NCBI GenBank assembly: GCA_905479495.1
Contig: CAJQMR010000016.1
Location: 299,101-363,100, forward strand
DNA length: 64,000 nt
Source: an uncultured Anaerolineae bacterium
Lineage (GTDB): Bacteria > Chloroflexota > Anaerolineae > Promineifilales > Promineifilaceae
Direction: 5' to 3'
Shown here: piece after piece, positions 41,475 to 49,257 of the stretch
Layout: each line of letters begins with the position of its first letter
Position numbering within the stretch: position 1 is the first letter of the stretch
Notes under the pieces: model-generated
The model's input: only the letters and a program-made list of their open reading frames with translations
Told to the model about the DNA's origin: nothing
Databases searched by the model: none
Position numbers and translations under genes: made by a program

Positions 41475-42734
41475 ATGGCAAACAATGGCAATTCCGCCGC
41501 AACCGAACAGGCGATCAAGGATTTGCAGAGTCGGCTCGATTGGCTCGATGAAGAGCGGCGTAAACAAACGCGAAAAATTACCGAGCTGGAACAGAAACTT
41601 ACCCTACAAGAAAGGGAAATCGCCGGGCGCGAGCAGCGCATCCAGGATTTGGAACGGCAGCTTTCCAGCACCACAGCCCAAATCGGCCGTATCCCTAAAG
41701 TTGATCTGCAATTGGCGCAGTTCAAAGATGAAATTGTGCAGATGATCGAGCAGTATGATCAGCGGCGCATTCAGTCGGAGGCAGAAATGGACCGGCTGCG
41801 ACGTGTGGAGCAAGAAACGAATGCCCGTGAGCTGGCCGAACTGCGCAAAGACATTGGCCGGGTGCCCAAACTGCAAAACGATATGGAGCTGCGCGTCGCA
41901 GAAGAGTCTCGTTTGGCCAACCTCATTGGGCAGCAAAAGACCCAGATTGATAATCTGAAAAACCGGCTGGAAAGCTGGGATAGCAACTTTGCCTTCCTGG
42001 AAGAAAAAGAGAAACATAACAATCGCAACATTGCTGAGGTGCAAACGGCCGTTGTCGAAATCAACAAGCGCTGGGAACACATCTACAGCCGCCTGGACAC
42101 TTCCAACAGCGCCATTCTGCGCCTGGAAAGCAGCTTACAAGGCATTACTGAAAAGCAAAACCAGGTGCAAGAAAGCACCAAAAATTGGATGGAGCAAATC
42201 CAAATCGGCGAATACGAGCGCAACCAGCGCCTGGAAGGGTGGCGGCGCGCCATGGAAGAGCAGCAAGACAGCATCGAGCAGTTTAACAAAGAGTTCATCA
42301 AATTCTCTGATATGTACAAAGAAGCCAAAATGGCCGTGCAAACCCTCAGCGGCTTGCAAGAAGAGCTGGAAAAGCAGCAGCGCGAATCATCCGAAATTTT
42401 GCGCGTGGAAACCAGCCGGATGCAGTCTCGCTGGGATGACTTCCGCCATGAAAACGACAAGCGCTGGAAGAGCCAGGGCGTGGATGCCGAACAGCGCTGG
42501 AACACTGTCAACCGCCACGAGCGGGAAATTCGCGAGATGATCGATCTGATCGAAGACAAAATCAGCACGCTGGAGCAAGAAAAAGATTTGATCTGGCGCG
42601 TGCAAACCGCCCAATCTGATGCGCTGAAACAGTTCCCTCGCCTATGGCTAGAAGAAGTAGAAAAAGCCATTTCACAGAACCCCAACCGCCGTCGCCAGCC
42701 TGCCCTGGTACCCGTGCGCGAAGAGTTCGACTAA
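41475..42734 (+). CDS. Long coiled-coil protein, uncharacterised
   Basis: A 419-residue, highly charged protein that is almost entirely predicted coiled coil from residue 8 to about 395, ending in a basic N-R-R-R-Q-P tail. It has no signal peptide, membrane helix or nucleotide-binding motif, so an SMC or kinase assignment is excluded. Two related segments, I-G-R-I-P-K-V-D-L-Q-L-A-Q-F near residue 72 and I-G-R-V-P-K-L-Q-N-D-M-E-L-R near 127, suggest an internal duplication. GCAGGAG precedes the ATG. It lies 85 bases upstream of selB on the same strand. A cytoskeletal or scaffold role would fit the shape, but nothing shows it. Confidence 0.75.
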   Translation: MANNGNSAATEQAIKDLQSRLDWLDEERRKQTRKITELEQKLTLQEREIAGREQRIQDLERQLSSTTAQIGRIPKVDLQLAQFKDEIVQMIEQYDQRRIQSEAEMDRLRRVEQETNARELAELRKDIGRVPKLQNDMELRVAEESRLANLIGQQKTQIDNLKNRLESWDSNFAFLEEKEKHNNRNIAEVQTAVVEINKRWEHIYSRLDTSNSAILRLESSLQGITEKQNQVQESTKNWMEQIQIGEYERNQRLEGWRRAMEEQQDSIEQFNKEFIKFSDMYKEAKMAVQTLSGLQEELEKQQRESSEILRVETSRMQSRWDDFRHENDKRWKSQGVDAEQRWNTVNRHEREIREMIDLIEDKISTLEQEKDLIWRVQTAQSDALKQFPRLWLEEVEKAISQNPNRRRQPALVPVREEFD

Positions 42735-42739
42735 TTTTT

Positions 42740-42801
42740 TGCCACAGAGGGCACAGAGATTTAAGAGAAAAACCTCTTTTTCCTCTGTGTCCTCTGTGGC
42801 C
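42740..42801. repeat. TGCCACAGAGGGCACAGAG inverted repeat before selB
   Basis: Left arm TTGCCACAGAGGGCACAGAG, right arm CTCTGTGTCCTCTGTGGCCA, loop of A and T. It separates the coiled-coil gene from selB. Confidence 0.85.
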
Positions 42802-42819
42802 AATGTAAATTTTTCCCAT

Positions 42820-44697
42820 ATGTATGTAATTGGCACCGCCGGGCACGTAGACCACGGCAAATCCACCCTTGTTCAAGCCCTCACCGGCATCGATCCCGAC
42901 CGTTTAGCAGAAGAAAAAGCCCGCGAAATGACCATCGACCTGGGCTTCGCCTGGCTGCAATTGGGGGATGGCGACGCCCAGGCTGAAGTGGGTGTGGTGG
43001 ATGTACCGGGACATCGGGACTTCATCGAAAATATGTTGGCAGGCGTGGGCGGCATTGATGTGGCCTTGTTTGTGGTGGCTGCGGACGAGGGGGTGATGCC
43101 ACAAACGCGCGAGCATTTGGCCATCCTGGATTTGTTAGAAGTACGCGGCGGCGTGGTCGCTCTCACCAAAACCGACCTCGTGGCTGATGACCCAGATTGG
43201 CTGGAGCTGGTCACGCTCGACGTGGGTGAAGCCTTGCAAGGCACCGTCCTGGCAGACGCGCCCATCATCCCCGTTTCGGCTAAAAGCGGTGCCGGAATAG
43301 CTGAGCTTAAGCAGATTTTGTGGCAAAAGTTGGCTGCCTCGCCACCCCGCCCCGACAACGGCCGTCCCCGACTGCCTATCGACCGTATTTTTACCCTGTC
43401 TGGCTTTGGCACCATCGTAACGGGAACATTGATAGACGGCCGTTTCCACCTCGGCGATACAGTCGAAATCCAGCCAACTGGCCTGAAGGGGCGCATTCGC
43501 GGCTTGCAAACACACAAAACCAAGCTGGATGTGGCTCGCCCCGGCAGCCGCGTGGCCATCAACCTCACTGGCCTGGACAAAGACGATCTGGCGCGGGGTC
43601 ATATCGTGGCTGCACCAGGGGTCATCGGCCACACCATTTTGTTCGATGCCGCTTACCGTCACCTGCCAGACGCCACCAAGCCGCTCAAGCACAACACGGC
43701 GGTGAAGCTTTTTGTGGGCGCAGCCGAGCTGCAAGCGCGAGTACGGGTTCTGGGCAGCGAACGCATCGAGCCAGGGCAAACGGGCTGGCTGCAACTGGCA
43801 ACCAACGAACCGGTGGCCGTCACCCGTGGGGATCGCTTTATTTTGAGACGGCCGTCTCCCGGGGAAACCATTGGCGGGGGGCGGGTACTGGACCCACATC
43901 CTGGCCGCCGCCACCGTCGCTTCCGCCCGGAAACGGTGGCGCGACTCAAGACTTTGTCACAGGGCACACCGGCCGAGCTGCTGCTGCAAACGGTGCAGCG
44001 GCTGGAACCGACATCGGAACAAAATTTGCTGCAAACGGTGGGGCTGGATAAGGAAACGGCCGTTGCCGCCCTGGCAGAACTGGAAAAAAATGGTCAAGCT
44101 GTACGGCTGGAGCAGCAGATCATCTCCCAGGCAGGCTGGCAAACGCTAGTAAGTCGGCTCACCCAACTGGTCACCGATTTTCATCACAATTACCCGCTGC
44201 GGCTGGGTATTTCTCGTGAAGAATTACGCAGCCGGTTGAAGCTCAAGGCCAATGTGTTCAATCCGCTCATGGCGCAGGCCGCCGCCGACAATTTACTCAC
44301 CGAGGCAGGCGCATTGGTCCATGCCCCCGGACACGAAGTGCGTTTTTCTGCCAATCAGCAAGCCAACATCGACAAATTACTGCGCGAATTCAGCCGGTTG
44401 GGCATTAACTCGCCCAGTGTGAAGGAAAGCAAAACGGCCGTTGACGAAGATGTCTATTTCGCTCTGGTAGATTTAGGCAAGCTGCGTCCCATCTCGGCCG
44501 ATGTCGTGTACGACCAGGCCACCTACGAGCAGCTCATCGCGCGATTGCTGCGTGAGTTGGCAGCCAAAGGCAGCCTCAACGCCGCTGGCGTCCGTGATTT
44601 GTTGGACACCAGCCGCAAATACGCCATCGCCCTATTGGAGCATTTAGATGAACGCCGCCTCACCCGCCGCGTTGGCGATGACCGCGTGCCATTTTAA
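42820..44697 (+). CDS. selB: Selenocysteine-specific elongation factor SelB
   Basis: A 625-residue translation GTPase that delivers Sec-tRNA to UGA codons next to a SECIS hairpin. It starts M-Y-V-I-G-T-A-G-H-V-D-H-G-K-S-T; the open frame begins 27 codons earlier inside a repeat. G1 is G-H-V-D-H-G-K-S-T at 8-16, M-T-I-D-L-G-F-A replaces the EF-Tu switch, G3 is D-V-P-G-H-R-D-F and G4 T-K-T-D, all as in SelB. The C-terminal 250 residues hold the winged-helix repeats that bind SECIS (L-R-S-R-L-K-L, L-L-D-T-S-R-K-Y-A-I). This supports the UGA reading in selD about 10 kb away. Five palindrome copies occur. Confidence 0.96.
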   Translation: MYVIGTAGHVDHGKSTLVQALTGIDPDRLAEEKAREMTIDLGFAWLQLGDGDAQAEVGVVDVPGHRDFIENMLAGVGGIDVALFVVAADEGVMPQTREHLAILDLLEVRGGVVALTKTDLVADDPDWLELVTLDVGEALQGTVLADAPIIPVSAKSGAGIAELKQILWQKLAASPPRPDNGRPRLPIDRIFTLSGFGTIVTGTLIDGRFHLGDTVEIQPTGLKGRIRGLQTHKTKLDVARPGSRVAINLTGLDKDDLARGHIVAAPGVIGHTILFDAAYRHLPDATKPLKHNTAVKLFVGAAELQARVRVLGSERIEPGQTGWLQLATNEPVAVTRGDRFILRRPSPGETIGGGRVLDPHPGRRHRRFRPETVARLKTLSQGTPAELLLQTVQRLEPTSEQNLLQTVGLDKETAVAALAELEKNGQAVRLEQQIISQAGWQTLVSRLTQLVTDFHHNYPLRLGISREELRSRLKLKANVFNPLMAQAAADNLLTEAGALVHAPGHEVRFSANQQANIDKLLREFSRLGINSPSVKESKTAVDEDVYFALVDLGKLRPISADVVYDQATYEQLIARLLRELAAKGSLNAAGVRDLLDTSRKYAIALLEHLDERRLTRRVGDDRVPF

Positions 44698-44704
44698 CGA
44701 GAAG

Positions 44705-44737
44705 AGATTGGTCCAATCTTTGAGATTGGACCAATCT
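44705..44737. repeat. AGATTGGTCCAATCT hairpin pair after selB
   Basis: AGATTGGTCCAATCT followed by AGATTGGACCAATCT: two near-palindromes that also pair with each other. It lies between selB and the aldo/keto reductase. Confidence 0.75.
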
Positions 44738-44754
44738 GCAAACTGGAGAAACTC

Positions 44755-45690
44755 ATGGAATACAGACAACTAGGCAACTCAGGCGTGCGCGTTTCCGTCA
44801 TTGGCATGGGCACAAATCAATTCGGCCGTAAGGTGGACCAGGCGGGCGTCAACGACGTGATCGACGCCGCGCTGGATTTGGGCGTCAACTTCATTGACAC
44901 GGCCGATGTGTACACCGGCAGCGACTCCGAAACGACGCTGGGCCACGCACTCAAAGGACGCTGGGACAAATTCGTCCTGGCAACCAAGGTGTACTTCAAA
45001 GTCGGCGACGGCCCCAACGATTACGGCGCGTCCCGCTACCACATCATGAATGGCGTGGAGGCCAGCCTACGCCGCCTGCAAAGTGACCACATCGACCTGT
45101 ACCAGATGCACCGCTGGGATCCGCACACCCCAATCGAGGAAACGATGCGGGCGCTGGACGATTTGGTGCGCAGCGGCAAAGTACGCTATATCGGCGCATC
45201 GGCTTATGCAGCCTGGCAGCTGGCCCAGGCCAACTTGCTGGCGGACATGCGCGGCTGGTCTCGCTTTGTGACAGTACAATCCCATTACCACATGCTAGAA
45301 CGCGAAGTGGAAAAAGAGGTGATTCCCTACTGCCAGGCAGAAAATGTCGGCTTCATTCCTTACTTTCCCCTGGCCGGTGGCTTTTTAACGGGCAAATACA
45401 CACGTGAAGCTGGCGCACCGGAAGGATCGCGGGGCGAATCGAGCCAGTACGTACAAAATTACATGACGGATGCCAACTATAGCAAAGTTGAGCAGCTCAC
45501 CGCCTGGGCAGAAGCGCGCGACCACACGATGGCTGAACTGGCCCACGCCTGGCTGCTGGCCCAGCCACAGGTTTGCTCCGTCATTTCTGGGCTGACGCGA
45601 CTGGAACATTTGCAGCAAAATGCCAAAGCCGCCGACTGGCAGCTCACAACCGAAGAGGTTAGCGAAATCAACAGCATTTTGGCCGAGTAA
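44755..45690 (+). CDS. Aldo/keto reductase
   Basis: A 311-residue cytoplasmic NADPH-dependent reductase with a TIM-barrel fold. The catalytic tetrad is visible: Asp and Tyr in F-I-D-T-A-D-V-Y-T-G-S-D-S-E near 47-60, Lys in L-A-T-K-V and His in Y-Q-M-H-R-W-D. The C-terminal cofactor site is V-I-S-G-L-T-R-L-E-H-L. The sequence resembles YajO/Tas-type or potassium-channel-beta-type reductases; the carbonyl substrate is unknown. It comes 57 bases after selB across a hairpin. It has only a near-match (TTCGGCCGTA) to the palindrome. Confidence 0.93.
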   Translation: MEYRQLGNSGVRVSVIGMGTNQFGRKVDQAGVNDVIDAALDLGVNFIDTADVYTGSDSETTLGHALKGRWDKFVLATKVYFKVGDGPNDYGASRYHIMNGVEASLRRLQSDHIDLYQMHRWDPHTPIEETMRALDDLVRSGKVRYIGASAYAAWQLAQANLLADMRGWSRFVTVQSHYHMLEREVEKEVIPYCQAENVGFIPYFPLAGGFLTGKYTREAGAPEGSRGESSQYVQNYMTDANYSKVEQLTAWAEARDHTMAELAHAWLLAQPQVCSVISGLTRLEHLQQNAKAADWQLTTEEVSEINSILAE

Positions 45691-45722
45691 ATGATGTATC
45701 ATGAACTGCGAGTGCCATTCTA

Positions 45723-46370
45723 ATGACTACCCTTAAACTAGCCAGTTATCAAGAGCAGCATTTGCGTTGGCCTTCAAACGGCCGTCACATCATGGCTCAA
45801 TACGACGATCATTCCATTATTGTTTACCAAGCTTATAGCCCTGCCATCGGGCGCTTTGCTGCCCGCCATAATTACTTTGGTGGTGACTTTAGTTACTCAA
45901 GGATGAGTTGGATAAAGCCAAACTTTCTGTGGATGATGTATCGTTCTGGCTGGGGAACAAAACCCAATCAAGAAGTGACCCTGGCGATCCGTCTAAAGCG
46001 CACGTATTTTGATGCTCTGCTAGGTAAGGCTGTCGCGTCCAGCTATCGTGGAACGGAATTCGCAACGCGTGAGGAGTGGCAGCGGGCAGTAGCTAATTCG
46101 GACGTTCGCTTACAGTGGGATCCCGATCATAATCCATCAGGGGAACGAGAAGAGCGTCGTGCTATGCAATTAGGGTTGCGTGGGCAGGTACTGCAGGGAT
46201 TTAAAGGTGAGGCAATTATCTCAATCGAGGACATTAGCGATCTAGTGGCAGAGCAACAAGTCAACGCCATGAACGAGAAGTATGCAGACTTAATAACGCC
46301 CCTAGAAACTGTCTATCCGGTCACAGACTTAAGCATCCGCAATCGACTAGGTATGGATATCAGCCCTTGA
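45723..46370 (+). CDS. DUF4291 family protein
   Basis: A 215-residue protein that matches the DUF4291 family by its N-terminal R-H-I-M-A-Q-Y-D-D, I-I-V-Y-Q-A-Y-S-P-A-I-G, S-R-M-S-W-I-K-P-N-F-L-W-M-M-Y-R-S-G-W and W-D-P-D-H-x-P. The family has no established function. It has no signal peptide or membrane helix. One ACGGCCGT occurs near its start and none after. A 32-base gap separates it from the aldo/keto reductase; no promoter was found. Confidence 0.88.
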   Translation: MTTLKLASYQEQHLRWPSNGRHIMAQYDDHSIIVYQAYSPAIGRFAARHNYFGGDFSYSRMSWIKPNFLWMMYRSGWGTKPNQEVTLAIRLKRTYFDALLGKAVASSYRGTEFATREEWQRAVANSDVRLQWDPDHNPSGEREERRAMQLGLRGQVLQGFKGEAIISIEDISDLVAEQQVNAMNEKYADLITPLETVYPVTDLSIRNRLGMDISP

Positions 46371-46415
46371 AGTTGACAACCTTGTGCGCCATTCAAGCCG
46401 TAGGCCTAAGAACTG

Positions 46416-46979
46416 ATGGAATCAATAAACATGGATGATGTTGAAGAACTGATCAAAGTTAGCCGCGTGAACTCGCCCGAGCTGCCACCTGAGCAGTTTC
46501 TGGATCTCATTCGGTATGCTCCGGTTCCAGATGAACGAAATACTTGGTCTGGAATTAGCGACGTGAATGTGGACTTCCGCACAAAAGTGAGTGAAACTTT
46601 GTATCTCGAATTCACGTCGCATGACATCTCGTTGATTCGATTCATAGTAGAACAGGATACGCTCAGCCGCTCCAGTTACGCTGGAGGGGACATTGTGCTA
46701 TCGTCATACATGTTATTTAGCCTCGGCAATGTGGAAGACGTGTTCCGCCTTTTCAAAGCAAAGTCGAGCGGAGGCATGGACACATGGATTGCTATGGATC
46801 CTTATCTGCTATTTGGTGCTGGAATAGAAGAGACACGACAGTATTTGCAAGACATAGATGACGAAGAATCGAGGCAGATTCTCCGTTTCATGGAAGAGGA
46901 CTTCCTACCATATTACGATCCAGATCTAGAGCACTACAAAATAGGCATGGAGCAGTACTACGCACCGTTGAAGAAGTAA
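46416..46979 (+). CDS. Hypothetical protein, 187 residues
   Basis: An acidic soluble protein that I do not recognise. It begins M-E-S-I-N-M-D-D-V-E-E-L, so the real start may be the second Met at residue 6. Features include E-D-V-F-R-L-F-K-A-K-S near 108 and many Asp/Glu pairs near the C-terminus. There is no catalytic motif or membrane segment. It is more AT-rich than most of the window and has no palindrome copy, which suggests a recent arrival, together with the 158 bases of featureless DNA after it. Confidence 0.6.
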   Translation: MESINMDDVEELIKVSRVNSPELPPEQFLDLIRYAPVPDERNTWSGISDVNVDFRTKVSETLYLEFTSHDISLIRFIVEQDTLSRSSYAGGDIVLSSYMLFSLGNVEDVFRLFKAKSSGGMDTWIAMDPYLLFGAGIEETRQYLQDIDDEESRQILRFMEEDFLPYYDPDLEHYKIGMEQYYAPLKK

Positions 46980-47085
46980 ACGGTACTGTTATCTGCCAGG
47001 AGAGTCAGGATCGTGCTACCGAGGCTAACAAGGCTTGCAACCGACGCAAAGCACGGCTGAACCAGGCGTCAGACGGCCGTTTGAC

Positions 47086-47130
47086 AAAAAATCACCCTCC
47101 CACAAGTTATAGACCTGAAGGAGGGTGATT
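47086..47130 (-). terminator. Rho-independent terminator of the EamA gene
   Basis: AATCACCCTCC and GGAGGGTGATT form an 11-base stem, with TTTTTT on the minus strand. It probably also ends transcription from the plus side. Confidence 0.9.
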
Positions 47131-47137
47131 GACAAAG

Positions 47138-48067
47138 CTATGGCGTCGGTTTTTCGACAGGGCGTGGCAAGGTGAACTGCCGTTTCCTACCCCACTTCAA
47201 TAACCCATTCACAATCATCACCCCCAGCAAGATGAGGGCAAAGCCCGCGTAGGCGTGCCAGGTGAGCTGCTCATTCAGCACCAACACACCCAAAATCACG
47301 CCAAACACAGGGATGACGTAGGTGGTCATGGAGACATAGCTGGCCGGCGCGGTTTCCAGCAGACGATAGTAGACGACGAAGGCAACGGCCGTTCCCAACA
47401 CCCCCAGCGCCACCAACGCCCCAATTACATTTAACGAAAGCGGCGGCAGCGAAAACGGCCGATCGATTAACAGCGACAGCGGCAGCAAATAAATCGTCGC
47501 CATGATCATCTGCCCGGCAGGTGCCACCAGCGGCGGTAAACCACGCAAATTGTTGCGCGAGTACACAATGGCCACGCCATACAGCAGGGCTGCCAGCGCT
47601 ACAGCCAGCAAACCCCACGTCGTCGCCTCCACCCCATCGGTAAAAGAGGGCAAAATAAGCAAAATTAAACCAGCAAAACCAATCACTGCCCCTATCAACT
47701 TGGTCGGCGTCAGGCGATCATCGACCACAAAATAGTGGGCCAAAATAATGGTGAATAATGGCGTCGTCCCGTTGAGGATGGAAGCCAGGGCGCTGTCAAT
47801 ATACTGTTCACCCCAGCCAAACAGCACAAATGGGATGGTGTTGTGGATCAGCCCCATCACCGCCAAATGCCGCCAGGTAGTGCGCGAGCGCGGCAGCGAT
47901 TTGCCTTGCACCAGCAAAAAGACGGTGAGCAATATGGCCGCTATGCCTACCCGTCCCAAAACCAGCGTCAACGGCGGAATTTCAGCCACGGCGACTTTGA
48001 TGAATAAAAAAGATGGCCCCCACAAAGCAGCCAGCAAGACCAGAAGCAAAAAGTTCTTGAGTTTCAT
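47138..48067 (-). CDS. EamA/DMT-family transporter
   Basis: A 309-residue membrane protein with ten predicted helices in two EamA repeats (the first ends near residue 140). Typical motifs are L-W-G-P-S-F-L-F-I-K near residue 16, L-N-G-T-T-P-L-F-T near 94, and the second repeat V-P-V-F/I-P-V-F-G-V-I-L-G near 250. The family exports or imports metabolites or amino acids; the substrate is unknown. It starts M-K-L-K-N-F at ATG 48067 after CAGGAA; the open frame continues 21 codons upstream. The gene has its own terminator and lies downstream of the Lrp-DinB pair. Confidence 0.92.
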   Translation of the reverse strand: MKLKNFLLLVLLAALWGPSFLFIKVAVAEIPPLTLVLGRVGIAAILLTVFLLVQGKSLPRSRTTWRHLAVMGLIHNTIPFVLFGWGEQYIDSALASILNGTTPLFTIILAHYFVVDDRLTPTKLIGAVIGFAGLILLILPSFTDGVEATTWGLLAVALAALLYGVAIVYSRNNLRGLPPLVAPAGQMIMATIYLLPLSLLIDRPFSLPPLSLNVIGALVALGVLGTAVAFVVYYRLLETAPASYVSMTTYVIPVFGVILGVLVLNEQLTWHAYAGFALILLGVMIVNGLLKWGRKRQFTLPRPVEKPTP

Positions 48068-48152
48068 AACGGTTCCTGTTGTTGAATTTAGGTGATAATC
48101 AGTTAATTTATAGTCGATCTGGCCAGACAAATCGATCCATTACTTGCGGAAA

Positions 48153-48175
48153 AATTACCCAATTACTCAATTACC
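48153..48175. repeat. AATTACCCAATTACTCAATTACC repeat arm at the dinB-like stop
   Basis: Single arm of the AATTACTCAATTACC family. On the minus strand GGGTAATTGAGT supplies the TAA stop of the DinB-like gene. Confidence 0.75.
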
Positions 48176-48659
48176 CTCTTACATTTTTCCAAGCTTGGAA
48201 AATGCGCTCCATTTGGGCGATGTGGTCAGAGACGTGGCGAGTGTAGGTGTCCAGCCAATCATCAAAGGACATCTGGCCGCTTTCGGGATGGTACGCTTCG
48301 TTTTGCCAGACGTCATCGGGCACGGTTTGAATGAGTTCATAGGAGCTTTGCCGCAGCCATTTGAAGAGGGAAACGGCCGTATCCACATCCAATTCCTGGT
48401 AATTCAGCACTTTCGCCCACTGGTTCTCATCGTAAGCCATCAGCGCCTGGCCCGGCTCGGCAATAAAGCGGCGGCAGCGCACATAACTGTTCGCTTCGCT
48501 GTCGGTGATGTGAACGATGATTTCGTGAATGGTCCAATCATCGACAGAGGAGCGGTACTGCCACATTTCACGAGGAAACCGTCCCAACGCTTCAGCCAAC
48601 AAGTCAGCCGCACGGCCGTATAGGACAATTTTCTCCTGCCGGTTCATTTGGCTTGCCAT
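48171..48659 (-). CDS. DinB-like metal-binding protein
   Basis: A 162-residue four-helix-bundle protein of the DinB/YfiT-like superfamily. The metal triad is likely His in I-H-E-I-I-V-H-I-T near residue 48 and His in Y-T-R-H-V-S-D-H-I-A-Q-M near 148. The superfamily includes thiol-dependent transferases and stress proteins. The ATG shares one base with the TGA of the lrp gene (TGATG), and GGAGGT lies inside the lrp end, so the two are translationally coupled. Its stop TAA is supplied by the adjoining inverted-repeat arm. Confidence 0.85.
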   Translation of the reverse strand: MASQMNRQEKIVLYGRAADLLAEALGRFPREMWQYRSSVDDWTIHEIIVHITDSEANSYVRCRRFIAEPGQALMAYDENQWAKVLNYQELDVDTAVSLFKWLRQSSYELIQTVPDDVWQNEAYHPESGQMSFDDWLDTYTRHVSDHIAQMERIFQAWKNVRG

Positions 48660-49135
48660 CAAATACCTCCCTCTGTGGCAATTCGCATCTCTTCTTTGAA
48701 TGTAGACATCACAATGCTGCTGGTCGATTTGGCTACGAGGGTATAGGTACGCAGCCGTTCCAGTAAATTCTCCAAATCGCCCGTACTGGCCACACGGACT
48801 TTAAGCAGGTAACATTCCTCGCCCGCCACCGAATGGCATTCCAAAATATCTGGCTCGGCCTGACATTTGGCGACAAAATCCTGCTTGCAGGCGGCGTAAT
48901 CCTCACCAGGGGCCGTGCCGATGATAAGGCGGACGAAGGCGGTAATTGGCTTGCCCAGCTTTTGCGGATCAACCACGGCCACGTACCGCTGGATAATTTC
49001 TTTTTTCTCTAGCTTCTTGATGCGCTCAAAGACGGTAGAGGTGGTAAGGCCCACTTGCTCGGCAATGGCTGCGTTGGATAAACGGCCGTCTGCCTGCAAA
49101 AGATCAAGGATTTTAGCGTCAATTTCGTCAATCAT
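48659..49135 (-). CDS. Lrp/AsnC-family transcriptional regulator
   Basis: A 158-residue regulator. The N-terminal helix-turn-helix starts I-D-E-I-D-A-K-I-L-D-L-L-Q-A-D-G-R and continues N-A-A-I-A-E-Q-V-G-L-T-T-S-T-V-F-E-R-I-K-K-L-E. The RAM ligand domain follows (C-H-S-V-A-G-E-E-C-Y-L-L-K-V). Lrp-type proteins bind amino acids and act as octamers. It overlaps the DinB-like gene and may regulate it and the EamA transporter next in line, which would fit export of an amino acid, though that is a guess. The upstream region is AT-rich without a clear Shine-Dalgarno. Confidence 0.92.
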   Translation of the reverse strand: MIDEIDAKILDLLQADGRLSNAAIAEQVGLTTSTVFERIKKLEKKEIIQRYVAVVDPQKLGKPITAFVRLIIGTAPGEDYAACKQDFVAKCQAEPDILECHSVAGEECYLLKVRVASTGDLENLLERLRTYTLVAKSTSSIVMSTFKEEMRIATEGGI

Positions 49136-49240
49136 TTTTTATTTATCACTAATTACAGAATATTTTTCGTATTATTATCGATTATTCAGAAAATTATACG
49201 GTACTCAAGAATTTTGTCAATTCCCATTTTTGTTTGCTTT

Positions 49241-49249
49241 TGGTACAAT
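49241..49249 (+). promoter_or_regulatory. Extended -10 promoter of the VanY-like gene
   Basis: TGGTACAAT (extended -10, TGnTACAAT) ends eight bases before ATG 49258, again suggesting a leaderless transcript. The -35 is weak. Confidence 0.5.
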
Positions 49250-49257
49250 CCTGCGCG

